The translations under genes and the position numbers were made by a program. Below are positions 7,797 to 16,898 of a DNA stretch of 64,000 nt, piece after piece. This stretch comes from F22 sp963675625 (lineage in GTDB: Bacteria; Bacteroidota; Bacteroidia; Bacteroidales; Bacteroidaceae). Below the pieces are notes generated by a model. The model searched no databases. It had not been told where the DNA came from and saw nothing but the letters and a program-made list of their open reading frames with translations. Location of the stretch: positions 558,001 to 622,000 of the forward strand of contig OY776497.1 of the NCBI GenBank assembly GCA_963675625.1, read 5' to 3'. Position 1 is the first letter of the stretch. Each line of letters begins with the position of its first letter.

Positions 7797-10022
7797 TTAT
7801 TTGTACATAAACTTCTTACGAGCCACAATATCTTCTGCCGAAGTGGCCACTACTGCGTGGAAGGTACCAGCTTCTGCGGTCCAAGCATGTGCTTTGTCGT
7901 CGTAGAAGGTCAACATAGACTTGTTGATATCAAAGGTGATGGTCTTAGATTCACCTGGTGCAAGGGCTACCTTCGTGAAACCTTTCAACTCTTTTTCTGG
8001 ACGATACAAGCTGCATACATCATCTTGTATATAGAGCTGTACCACTTCCTTGCCAGCACGTTTACCTGTGTTGGTGACACGCGCCGTTAGTTGGATGGTG
8101 CCCCCTTCTGTCAAGGTCTTGTCACTGAGGGTCACTTGATCCACCTTGAAGGTCGTGTAGCTCAGTCCATATCCGAAGGCAAACAACGGTTTGATGTGTT
8201 TACTGTCGTTGTAACGGTAGCCTACATTGAATCCTTCGGTATAGTGTACATCTACACCATCTCCAGGATACTCGCCAAGGGCATGAGCCCCTACTTCATC
8301 GAGGGAAACGGGGAATGTAAAAGGCAATTTGCCTGAAGGATTGACCTCGCCTGATAGAACTGCTGCGAGGGCGTTGCCTGCTTCCGATCCGGCATACCAA
8401 GCTTGCAGAATGGCTGGAACTTTATGTACCCATGGCATGGCTACAGCATTGCCAGTAACAAGCACCACCACGGTATGCTTATTTGCTTGGGTTAGATCGG
8501 CTATCAGTTGATCTTGGTTATAAGGAAGTCCCAATGACTGGCGGTCATTTCCTTCGCAATCTTGTCCATCATTCTTATTGAGACCGCCAACGAAGATCAC
8601 CACATCGGCTTCTTTGGCAGCGGCTATGGCTTCATCGTGGAGTGCTTTATTGTCAAACTTCTGGGTGGATGCCACTGCGCCTTTCACATCTTGTTCGGCA
8701 ACGGCTGGAGATGCATACCCTCTGGCATAAGAGAGCAGCGTGGTATCTGGCATGATGGCTTTGATACCCGCAAGTGGCGACACCTCGTACTTGACTTTAA
8801 GGGATGAGGAACCACCTCCGATAGTCATGCGTTTGATGGCGTTTTCACCGACAACAAGGATGCGTTGCTTACCCGTTTTTAGATTGAGTGGCAATAGTTC
8901 TTTGTCATTTTTAAGAAGCACCATACCGTTGGCCGCAATATCTAAACCTGCTTTGGCGTGGGCAGGAGTGACGAAACTTCCGTAAGGACGATGGCGATTC
9001 ATAGTCGTTCTAAAACTCAAACGCAAGATGCGACGCACTTTATCGTCTAGTTCCTTCGTACCAAGTGTGCCTTCTTGAATGGCTTTCAGGTAAGGAACAG
9101 CCATATAGTAATTGTCATACGCATTGCTTGCTCCCCAGTTGAGTCCATTGGTCCAACTACCAAACTCCATATCTAGGCCGTTCTTGGCAGCTTGCTCGGT
9201 GTCATGGACACCACCCCAGTCGGAAATAACAACTCCATCAAATCCCCATTCTCCTTTGAGGATGTCATTGAGAAGATATTCGTTGTGGCAACAATGTTGT
9301 TTCTTATACTGATTGTACGAACCCATAATGGCCCATGCGTGCCCCTGCTGTACCGCGGCCTTGAAGGCTGGCAAATAGATCTCACGGAGCGTACGCTCAT
9401 CAACAATGACATTGATTTTGCCTCTATCAATTTCTTGATTGTTGAGGGCAAAGTGTTTCACACAAGCAGCCACTCCATTGCTTTGTACCCCTTGTATATA
9501 AGGTACAACCATAGTGGATGCAAGAAATGGATCCTCGCCCATATACTCAAAATTGCGCCCATTGAGGGGAGTGCGATAGATATTGACACCAGGACCGAGG
9601 AGTACATTTTTATTGCGGTATCTCGCTTCTTCACCTATGGATTGGCCATAGAGATAGGCCAACTGAGGATCCCAAGTGGCCGCCAAACTAGTCAGTGCTG
9701 GAAAGGCAAAACAAGAGTCGTTGGTCCAAGAGGCACCAAACCATTCGTCCCAAAGGACTTCGGCACGAATGCCATGAGGGCCATCGGTCATCCAATTCTC
9801 GGGGATACCTAGGCGAGGACATCCTGGGGAACTAAATTTAGACTGGGCATGAACCATGGCAATCTTTTCTTTGAGGGTCATGCGGCTGAGCGCATCTTCT
9901 ACACGTGCTTCCATAGGATGCTTGTCATCCAGATAGATCGGGGTAGTCGTTTGTGCATGCCCTACTAAAGCTATGAGCGAGAGAACAGTGCATGCAAACA
10001 TTTGTTTAAGTTTGAATATCAT
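7797..10022 (-). CDS. Glycoside hydrolase family 3 beta-glucosidase
   Basis: 741 residues, with a signal peptide ending near GHAQ and no lipobox, so probably periplasmic. The GH3 N-terminal barrel shows KHFALNNQE and the nucleophile motif GVVISDWGG (Asp near residue 268). The C-terminal sandwich begins around MVLLKNDKELLPL, and a fibronectin-III-like domain closes the protein. As the last gene of the SusC/D-GH30 operon, it would turn the oligosaccharides released by GH30 (gentio-oligosaccharides if the substrate is beta-1,6-glucan) into glucose. It starts 57 bp after the regulator gene and ends at a strong terminator. Confidence 0.93.
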   Translation of the reverse strand: MIFKLKQMFACTVLSLIALVGHAQTTTPIYLDDKHPMEARVEDALSRMTLKEKIAMVHAQSKFSSPGCPRLGIPENWMTDGPHGIRAEVLWDEWFGASWTNDSCFAFPALTSLAATWDPQLAYLYGQSIGEEARYRNKNVLLGPGVNIYRTPLNGRNFEYMGEDPFLASTMVVPYIQGVQSNGVAACVKHFALNNQEIDRGKINVIVDERTLREIYLPAFKAAVQQGHAWAIMGSYNQYKKQHCCHNEYLLNDILKGEWGFDGVVISDWGGVHDTEQAAKNGLDMEFGSWTNGLNWGASNAYDNYYMAVPYLKAIQEGTLGTKELDDKVRRILRLSFRTTMNRHRPYGSFVTPAHAKAGLDIAANGMVLLKNDKELLPLNLKTGKQRILVVGENAIKRMTIGGGSSSLKVKYEVSPLAGIKAIMPDTTLLSYARGYASPAVAEQDVKGAVASTQKFDNKALHDEAIAAAKEADVVIFVGGLNKNDGQDCEGNDRQSLGLPYNQDQLIADLTQANKHTVVVLVTGNAVAMPWVHKVPAILQAWYAGSEAGNALAAVLSGEVNPSGKLPFTFPVSLDEVGAHALGEYPGDGVDVHYTEGFNVGYRYNDSKHIKPLFAFGYGLSYTTFKVDQVTLSDKTLTEGGTIQLTARVTNTGKRAGKEVVQLYIQDDVCSLYRPEKELKGFTKVALAPGESKTITFDINKSMLTFYDDKAHAWTAEAGTFHAVVATSAEDIVARKKFMYK

Positions 10023-10079
10023 ACGAATAAATTGTTATGTGATAATGGTCAATTTGTTTAGTGGAGCGATAGACAACAC

Positions 10080-11750
10080 CTATTTGATGTCCATCACTTG
10101 CTCTTCAAATGGGATGCTTTTATCTAGCGCATATTTCTTGAGTTTGGCGCGATAGTTATAAATGGTATTGGGTGCATAATTGAGAAATTCTGCAATCTTT
10201 TTACTCTCAGTGATATTGATACGAATAAGCGCGAATATCCGCAATTCGGTACTCAAGACCCTAGGATCTTCGAGTTCCACTTGATGATCAGGATCTAGTA
10301 AAGCATTGAATTGCTCTACAAAATGTGGATACAGGTTGAGGAAAGCCTCATCAAAATGCTGGTAGAAATTATCAAGCTCATCATCATAAAAAGCTGGTGA
10401 TTGTAGATAGTTGATCAAATCGGCTACTTGCACATGCTTTGCTCTGATGATAATCGTATTTCTAAGATGATGTATCTTGTGGATGTGAAAGGCACACATT
10501 TCCAAGAATTTACCAATGTACTGAATACGCTTTTTATTGCTCAAGAGCAATTTCTTGTTGGTATCTGCAATTTCTAGGTTGTTGGCATCTAGGCGATGAT
10601 TGAGTTCCCTAAGGTCGTTATTTAGTTGTTCTAGTTCCCCATTGCGAACCCGCAGTTCTTCCTGCGAATCGGCCAAATGACGCTTCTGCTTGTGCACATA
10701 CAACATGGCGGCCAGCAGCAATATACTGAGCATACTCACTGCGGCGATACCTCCTTTGAGCAATCGGACAGATTCTTCTTTGATACGGTTTCTGTCATTG
10801 ATGATGGCCGGTAAAATAGAAGAGACTTGTGCCATGCGGAATTTGCCGTTGTACATCTTAGTGAGCTTCCATGAGAAAGTGATGTATCTGTATGCTCGCT
10901 CAGATTGATTCTCTTTGCTGAGTATATCTGCGAGCATCCACAGAGAGGCATGGTCAAAGCGTCCGCAACGAATATCGGAAATAGCAGAAAGGGCAAGCCA
11001 GTATTTTTCTTGTTCCACATCGTCGATGCCTTTATACAGCACCGCACGTTGGTAGGCCTGCATGGAGTATTCCTGGGTGCCTAGGGTACAAAGGTCCAAC
11101 AAGATACGATTTTCCTTCAATGCGTCCTTATTGGCCCCTTTCTCGATAAGGGTTGTCAGTTTGGTATCTAGTTCAATATAGGAATTTTTCTGACATGCGT
11201 TCTTCAATGAATCAAGATACAAGTCTGCCTTACGGTAGTACTCACTAGATATTTGCGAGAGCTTGGAATAGAAGGCAATATCTCGGAAGGCCTTATGGCA
11301 GATCTTGTAGTATTGTACTTGATCATCCTGATTGAGGAGTGAGCCATAGGTGTCCTGTAGCAACTGCATGCCATAGAACGAATCTGAGTTTTGAACTAGG
11401 AGTCTAGCTAAATAAGTTTTACTCATAGTGATGTACTGCGGATTGCCTATCTTCATGGCCAAGCGAAGCGCCTGCTTGCTATAATGCAGGCACGAGTCGA
11501 ACGAAACGGCATTATAAGCTAGGTGAATCTTCTGTGTTTGATGGTATCTTTCGATATCATCTTTACACAGATACAACTCCTCTTTCATGCGCTGTAGCTT
11601 CTGCTCATTGGCGTTGAAATACTTGTGGCTTTGACGCACCGTTTTGTCTAGTACCCGCAAGATAGAGTCAACTTGAACAGGCTCTGCATGAACCTGTCCA
11701 AGTAAACTACTAATCACTATGAATAATCCTATGAGAATCCTTTTTTGCAT
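10080..11750 (-). CDS. SusR-like membrane-spanning transcriptional regulator (DUF6377)
   Basis: 556 residues. Order: signal peptide (residues 1-22), a periplasmic all-helical TPR-like sensor region (to about 325), one membrane span (about 330-350), a cytoplasmic coiled coil rich in NNDLRELNHRL-type repeats, then a C-terminal helix-turn-helix region (STELRIFALIRINITESKKIAEFLNY ... TIYNYRAKLKKYA). This is the architecture of the starch regulator SusR and its DUF6377 relatives, which sense glycan fragments in the periplasm and activate their PUL. It is embedded in the operon (10 bp after the lipoprotein stop, 57 bp before GH3), which implies self-amplifying expression. Confidence 0.85.
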   Translation of the reverse strand: MQKRILIGLFIVISSLLGQVHAEPVQVDSILRVLDKTVRQSHKYFNANEQKLQRMKEELYLCKDDIERYHQTQKIHLAYNAVSFDSCLHYSKQALRLAMKIGNPQYITMSKTYLARLLVQNSDSFYGMQLLQDTYGSLLNQDDQVQYYKICHKAFRDIAFYSKLSQISSEYYRKADLYLDSLKNACQKNSYIELDTKLTTLIEKGANKDALKENRILLDLCTLGTQEYSMQAYQRAVLYKGIDDVEQEKYWLALSAISDIRCGRFDHASLWMLADILSKENQSERAYRYITFSWKLTKMYNGKFRMAQVSSILPAIINDRNRIKEESVRLLKGGIAAVSMLSILLLAAMLYVHKQKRHLADSQEELRVRNGELEQLNNDLRELNHRLDANNLEIADTNKKLLLSNKKRIQYIGKFLEMCAFHIHKIHHLRNTIIIRAKHVQVADLINYLQSPAFYDDELDNFYQHFDEAFLNLYPHFVEQFNALLDPDHQVELEDPRVLSTELRIFALIRINITESKKIAEFLNYAPNTIYNYRAKLKKYALDKSIPFEEQVMDIK

Positions 11751-11760
11751 TCAGTCTTTA

Positions 11761-13803
11761 TTATTTAACTGCTTCTACGGTCAAGGTTGCCGCATCTTTA
11801 CCACCAGATACATCGACGGTCAATCTGAACACATCGCCATCTTGTACCGCGGCATCTGTGGCAAATCCTAGATTGCCAGCGTCGCGGCCGTTCTCTCCAT
11901 CACCAACAAAGATAACTTGGCTATCTGTTGTCAAAGTGGCATTGGAGAATTCACCTCCCCAACCAGCTTGGTGGAAGAACTTAAAGTTCATGGCGTCAAG
12001 AGAGACTTGTTGGCCAACTGTAATAGTCAATTGGTATTTTGAGTTACCAATAGGTGCTAGACAAAGGGCATTGTCTGTATTCCATCCCACTTCATAATCC
12101 GTGCAGTTTGGTTTACCCACACCTTCACCGATAATCCAAAGGGCTCCAGTACCATCGTCTTGTAGAGTAGCGAGTTCTCCATCGGCAAGTACACGCGCAG
12201 TCATATACTTTGATTTCTCATTGATAATCAGGCGGTATTGACCTGCCATAGAAGCAAGGTTAACACTAGTTGCTGATTGCAAAGTAAAGAAATCTGAGTC
12301 AATCCACCAATCATTTAGGTCACTAAGACCAGTAAAAGTCATCTTTTGTTGGTCACTTAAAGTCAAGTCGGCTTGATATACTCCATCATCGACCAGTTTA
12401 AGGTCTGTACCGTTGACTTGTATTTTTGTGTCCTCGCCAGGGTCCGTACTTTCGATGGTCTCAACAGATAGTTTGGCTGCATCATTACCAGCAGAAAGGT
12501 CTAGAGTGAGGATATACTTCGTACCCTTAGGAATGATTTCTTCGGATACAAAACCAAGGTTACCTGAGTCGCGTCCGTTTTCGCCATCACCCACAAAGAT
12601 GACCTCGCTATCGGTACTCAAACTAGTACTAGAGAATTCACCACCCCACCCAGCTTGGTAGAAGAACTTGAAGTTCAACTTGCTTGGATTGATGGAGATT
12701 TGTGCGCCTGCTTCCAATGTGATTTGGTATTTCTTGCCACCAATAGGTGCTAGAGCAAGGGCATTGTCTGTATTCCATCCAACTTGGTAATCTGCCACAT
12801 TTGGTTTACCGACACCTTCACCGATAATCCATACTGCACCAGTACCATCATCTTGAAGAGTGGCTAGTTCCCCATCTGTCAATACGCGTGCAGTGATGTA
12901 TTGGCCTTGCGCATCGATAAGTAATCGATATTGACCTTGGGTAGCTTTAAGAGATAGGCTATTGCCCGATTCTAGGGTAAAGAAATCGGGGTCTATCCAC
13001 CATTCAGAGATATCAGCAAGTCCTTTGAAAGTAATGGCCTGTCCTTGTGTAAGAGCAAGATCGACAGTATAGTATTCATTGCCTGTACTGCTAAGGTCCT
13101 TGCCATTTGCTTGCAACACCGTCTTTGGTGAATATGTATAATCCTTCGTGTTGAAAGAGACTGTGTATTCGCCAGCTAGGGAACTGGAGAAAGCAATCGG
13201 TTTGACACTACCTTCTGTGACGTGTCCATCGGCATCCAGTCCGAAAGTGAGCTTCTTATCCGATCCTGGAATGGCAGCCGTTTCAATATATCCGTTGATC
13301 TTTAGTGGAAGTTCGCCAGTGTAGGCGTAGGTATAATCGCCCGTTTGTACAAGCTGGTAACTATCGTCCTCGCCATGCAGAGTGACGTAGGCGAACTCAG
13401 GACGAGACACAGGAACCTCTTGTTCCTGTGTCGATGAACCGAAGTCGACATTCAGCAATGTATAGCGCAATTTGACTTGACCATCTGCAATATTAGCAAA
13501 GTATGGCAATGGCAATTTGCCTGCATAATCGGCATCCGACACCTTGGTACGTAGCGTCGTCTTCTCCATCACCTCTTCACCGTAGACAACTTCTACAGTG
13601 AGGACAGACAAAGCTGTTTGGGACGTACTGGCATGTACCGAGAAAGCGATGCTATCGCCATAGTAGGCGGTCTGTGCAGCGGTGGTGATGTCGAAGGTCG
13701 GTATCTCGACATGTGCATCGTCATCATCGCTACAGGCCGTCATGCCAAATCCTATAGAAAGTGTAAGCAATGCGCCCCACATATATTTATTTATGTTTTT
13801 CAT
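11761..13803 (-). CDS. Surface glycan-binding lipoprotein, SusE/F position, with internal duplication
   Basis: 680 residues with a lipoprotein signal (GMTACSDDDDA; the Asp-rich stretch after Cys is a typical Bacteroidetes surface-export signal). Residues ~25-225 are beta-sandwich-like. Residues ~231-452 and ~462-680 are two closely similar copies, sharing WWIDxDFFTL, GELATLQDDGTGA, WIIGEGVGKPN, VGWNTDNAL, NFKFF-QAGWGGEFS and VIFVGDGENGRD. These are probably tandem carbohydrate-binding modules on the cell surface. Position between GH30 and the regulator matches the surface glycan-binding protein of the Bacteroides beta-1,6-glucan PUL. The ligand is inferred from context only. Confidence 0.82.
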   Translation of the reverse strand: MKNINKYMWGALLTLSIGFGMTACSDDDDAHVEIPTFDITTAAQTAYYGDSIAFSVHASTSQTALSVLTVEVVYGEEVMEKTTLRTKVSDADYAGKLPLPYFANIADGQVKLRYTLLNVDFGSSTQEQEVPVSRPEFAYVTLHGEDDSYQLVQTGDYTYAYTGELPLKINGYIETAAIPGSDKKLTFGLDADGHVTEGSVKPIAFSSSLAGEYTVSFNTKDYTYSPKTVLQANGKDLSSTGNEYYTVDLALTQGQAITFKGLADISEWWIDPDFFTLESGNSLSLKATQGQYRLLIDAQGQYITARVLTDGELATLQDDGTGAVWIIGEGVGKPNVADYQVGWNTDNALALAPIGGKKYQITLEAGAQISINPSKLNFKFFYQAGWGGEFSSTSLSTDSEVIFVGDGENGRDSGNLGFVSEEIIPKGTKYILTLDLSAGNDAAKLSVETIESTDPGEDTKIQVNGTDLKLVDDGVYQADLTLSDQQKMTFTGLSDLNDWWIDSDFFTLQSATSVNLASMAGQYRLIINEKSKYMTARVLADGELATLQDDGTGALWIIGEGVGKPNCTDYEVGWNTDNALCLAPIGNSKYQLTITVGQQVSLDAMNFKFFHQAGWGGEFSNATLTTDSQVIFVGDGENGRDAGNLGFATDAAVQDGDVFRLTVDVSGGKDAATLTVEAVK

Positions 13804-13820
13804 TGTCTTGTATTTGTCTA

Positions 13821-15335
13821 TTATTTATTCCATTTAAATGATACGACACTCTTCATACCCACTTTATACATGAAGTAGTTTTTGCCATCACTAAAGGTGA
13901 TACTTTTATTCTCATCTGAGGTGTTACAAACCACCAATGCGTAACTGCCATCGGTATTCTTGAAGGCTTGCATCAAGACATTTTCGGGAGTATATCCTGT
14001 GCATGCGATACGCACAGCATCTGGCTTCACAAAAGCAGCGAGGTGTGCGATGACATAATAATGCGAGTTGCGTGTAATGGTTTTATAATCGTAATTGCTT
14101 AGGTCAACTGCACCATAGCACGTTTGGCATCCACCTTCTCTATTTGGACCACGGTCATTGTCAAGCACAAGGTTCCACACAAGTACCCCAGTACTCCAGT
14201 TTTCAATGGTGCGTAAACCAGTGTCGGTCATATCGGCAATCAATCGAGTGGATAGGTCACGTCCTGAATTCCAAGTACCAATAGATGTTTCAGTAAATAG
14301 CAAGCCTTTGTTTGGATAAGCCGCATGTACTGCCCCCATTTCAGATACTTGACCACCATAGTTGTGATAAGCTGCCCCTGTGATATACTCACTAGCTGGC
14401 GTGTCGTATATCTTCATAGGGTATCCTTGTTGATCTTCAATGTTGTCGTAGTTGTAGTTATGGTCATAGGCATAGATTTTCACATCGCCCAAACCAGCTG
14501 CACGCATCACGGGACCAAGGACTTCAATAAATGCTGCTTGTTGCTCCCACCCCATATATAGAGAGGCTGAGTTCCCTCTATTCAATGGCTCGTTTTGTGG
14601 AGTAATGGCTGTGACATGAATTCCTTGAGCTTTAAAAGCTTCTAGCCACTTTACAAAATACGTAGCATAATCTGTGTAGTATGCAGGATTGAGTTCCCCA
14701 CCTGTCCATGAATCATAAGCCACTAAATCGGTAAGATTGTTTACTTTCATCCATTTAGGACACGTCCATGGTGCAGCCATGATGCGAAGATCAGGATTGA
14801 TTGCTAGGATTTCCTTTAGGATAGGAATCACGTACTCTGTCTCTTCGGCAGTGAGCGCGAAGTGATCTATCCCTTCTGTATCGCAACAAGTATATTCGCT
14901 GAAAGAGAAATCTGAACATCCAATAGCCACACGGACATAGCTAAAGCCATATCCCTTGGTTGGCGAGAAGGTTTCTTGCAAAAATGCTTGGCGATCGGCT
15001 GCTTTCATCTGCATCAAGTTGAAGGCTGTACTTCCAGTGATTGCAGCACCAAATCCATCCATCGTTTGGAAAGTCTGGCTGTCATCGATCATCACGGTAT
15101 GTGGCGACAGATTATCGCCTGTAGCAAATGCGCAAGAGGTTGGTCTTAAATCGTAGCTACGCTGATTGTTTGTTTCCAATATTTGTACATCCGCAGTAGC
15201 AGGTGGCAAGATGACCTTTGTGTGATCATCGGTAGTAGCATCATCTGAATTGGAACATGAGATCAGGGCTACGCCTAGAACTGAAACGAGGATCAAAGAT
15301 GCTTTGGCAAGTTTATATACGTTCATTGTTTTCAT
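13821..15335 (-). CDS. Glycoside hydrolase family 30 lipoprotein (putative endo-beta-1,6-glucanase)
   Basis: 504 residues, with lipobox ALISC followed by SNSDD, so probably anchored on the outer membrane. GH30 landmarks: FQTMDGFGAAITGS near residue 90, the acid/base Glu in ITPQNEP (about E249), and the nucleophile Glu in LLFTETSIG (about E349). A C-terminal beta domain ends in SVVSFKWNK. The family includes glucosylceramidases and endo-beta-1,6-glucanases; the SusC/D, SGBP and GH3 context points to subfamily 3 and beta-1,6-glucan cleavage at the cell surface. Confidence 0.9.
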   Translation of the reverse strand: MKTMNVYKLAKASLILVSVLGVALISCSNSDDATTDDHTKVILPPATADVQILETNNQRSYDLRPTSCAFATGDNLSPHTVMIDDSQTFQTMDGFGAAITGSTAFNLMQMKAADRQAFLQETFSPTKGYGFSYVRVAIGCSDFSFSEYTCCDTEGIDHFALTAEETEYVIPILKEILAINPDLRIMAAPWTCPKWMKVNNLTDLVAYDSWTGGELNPAYYTDYATYFVKWLEAFKAQGIHVTAITPQNEPLNRGNSASLYMGWEQQAAFIEVLGPVMRAAGLGDVKIYAYDHNYNYDNIEDQQGYPMKIYDTPASEYITGAAYHNYGGQVSEMGAVHAAYPNKGLLFTETSIGTWNSGRDLSTRLIADMTDTGLRTIENWSTGVLVWNLVLDNDRGPNREGGCQTCYGAVDLSNYDYKTITRNSHYYVIAHLAAFVKPDAVRIACTGYTPENVLMQAFKNTDGSYALVVCNTSDENKSITFSDGKNYFMYKVGMKSVVSFKWNK

Positions 15336-15368
15336 TTTTAGTCTTTTATATGGTTATGCTCGTTGAGT

Positions 15369-16886
15369 TTAATAACCAGGGTTTTGCACTAGATTTGGGT
15401 TGGCATCAATAGCCATTTGAGGAACAGGTAGTAAGTAATTATTGCTTGAATAGAGACGTCTTTGTGCCAGTCTTCCGCTGTCTTTACTAAACACACTATT
15501 CATGACACTTTCTACTTTGTCTAGTCTCACGAGGTCATACCATCTCTCTCCCTCGAAGCACAATTCCATGCGACGTTCGTTCATATATGCTTGAAGCATG
15601 CTTTCTTGACTTGATGTGGCCGAAGCTGGTAGATTGGCTAGTCCTGCACGATGTCTGATTTGGTTGATGATCGTTGCTGCTGCACCAAGATTCATAGGTT
15701 CCCCCATAATAAGAGCTTCTGCTTTCAGTAGCAAGGCATCTGCATAACGATACTTAATCATGCTACTGACATCGCTTCTGATTTTATACATAAAGGGATA
15801 GTTGCTCGAAGGATAGTAGTTGCTCCATGCACACTCGTAGTACACGATAGCTTCGTTATATCGCTGCGTATCCCCTTCAGCTTGAAAGAGGTTGATTAAG
15901 TCTCTAGATGGAGTGACCCACTTGGCCCATGTAAAGTTTTGGTCTAGGTTGAGCAAGTTACGACCGAACATCCAAGTGACCCAGTTGCCATTACCTGTGG
16001 CAAAATGTGCTTCATAGATACTTTCAGGTGTATTTCTATTGGCGATATCCGTACCTGCTTCATTCATATCATAGAGATCACCATAATGTGTATCCAACGA
16101 GAAGCCATCTGCTGTAAGTTGATCTACATATTGAATCACTTTACTATAGTCTCTAAGTGGTTTTTCGGCATATACTTTGGCTAGTATCATGCGAGCCACC
16201 GACTTGGTCAGTTGACTTTTGTCTGTGGGATCGTTGGTCAACGCATTCGGATTGGCCAAGACTTCCAGCAAATCTTTTTCGATTTGTTGGTACGCTTCCA
16301 TCCCAGTAGACTGAGTTGGGAAATAACTGCTATACACGTCTTCTACATTGTCGCTTGTGATTTGCTCGGCAGTTGAGGTAATCACAGGGATATTGCCCCA
16401 GATACGCACCATATCAAACATGGCCATCGCACGAAGGATCTTTGCTTCGGAGATGTATTGTTGTTTGGTCGCCGCACTCAAATCTTGGTTAGAGACATCG
16501 TCGATATGTGTGATGATTTTATTGGCCGCAGCGATAGTGCCCAGATGTCTCTCCCAATCACGGTATAGCACAGAGTTGCCTCCATCTATGGTATTGACTT
16601 CAAATGGGATAACTTCGGCACCCGTCGTACCTGCATAAGCATTATCTGAGTGCGCATCGCCTATAAGTAAGTAGTCAAGATACCAGTGTTCTTGGGCATT
16701 TTTATAGGTATCTCTAAGAGAAACCATATAGCTTCTGACACTTTCTCCATCTGCAAATTCAGGTTCCTTGGCATCCGCAGTCTTGCCTTCAGTGACATCG
16801 CTGTAGTCGGCTACTGGATCATAGTCGTTGAGTGAGCATCCAGCTAGTAGGATGACTGAAGCTGCACATAGTATTATTTTCTTCAT
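15369..16886 (-). CDS. SusD-like nutrient-binding outer-membrane lipoprotein
   Basis: 505 residues with lipobox ILLAGCSLND. It has the RagB/SusD fold pattern: a helical TPR-like scaffold (AKILRAMAMFDMVRIWGNIPV), then the C-terminal SusD signature (YRYADALLLKAEALI, INQIRHRAGL, MNERRMELCFEGERWYDLVR) and NPGY at the end. It would pair with the SusC at 16899-19847 to form the lid of the transporter. It starts 12 bp after the SusC stop. Specificity for beta-1,6-glucan is inferred from the neighbouring enzymes. Confidence 0.95.
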   Translation of the reverse strand: MKKIILCAASVILLAGCSLNDYDPVADYSDVTEGKTADAKEPEFADGESVRSYMVSLRDTYKNAQEHWYLDYLLIGDAHSDNAYAGTTGAEVIPFEVNTIDGGNSVLYRDWERHLGTIAAANKIITHIDDVSNQDLSAATKQQYISEAKILRAMAMFDMVRIWGNIPVITSTAEQITSDNVEDVYSSYFPTQSTGMEAYQQIEKDLLEVLANPNALTNDPTDKSQLTKSVARMILAKVYAEKPLRDYSKVIQYVDQLTADGFSLDTHYGDLYDMNEAGTDIANRNTPESIYEAHFATGNGNWVTWMFGRNLLNLDQNFTWAKWVTPSRDLINLFQAEGDTQRYNEAIVYYECAWSNYYPSSNYPFMYKIRSDVSSMIKYRYADALLLKAEALIMGEPMNLGAAATIINQIRHRAGLANLPASATSSQESMLQAYMNERRMELCFEGERWYDLVRLDKVESVMNSVFSKDSGRLAQRRLYSSNNYLLPVPQMAIDANPNLVQNPGY

Positions 16887-16898
16887 TTCTTTTTCTTT

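Noticed and set aside
9192..9812. 206-residue plus-strand frame inside the GH3 gene
   Set aside because: Long, but entirely antisense to conserved GH3 catalytic-domain codons, with no homology of its own.
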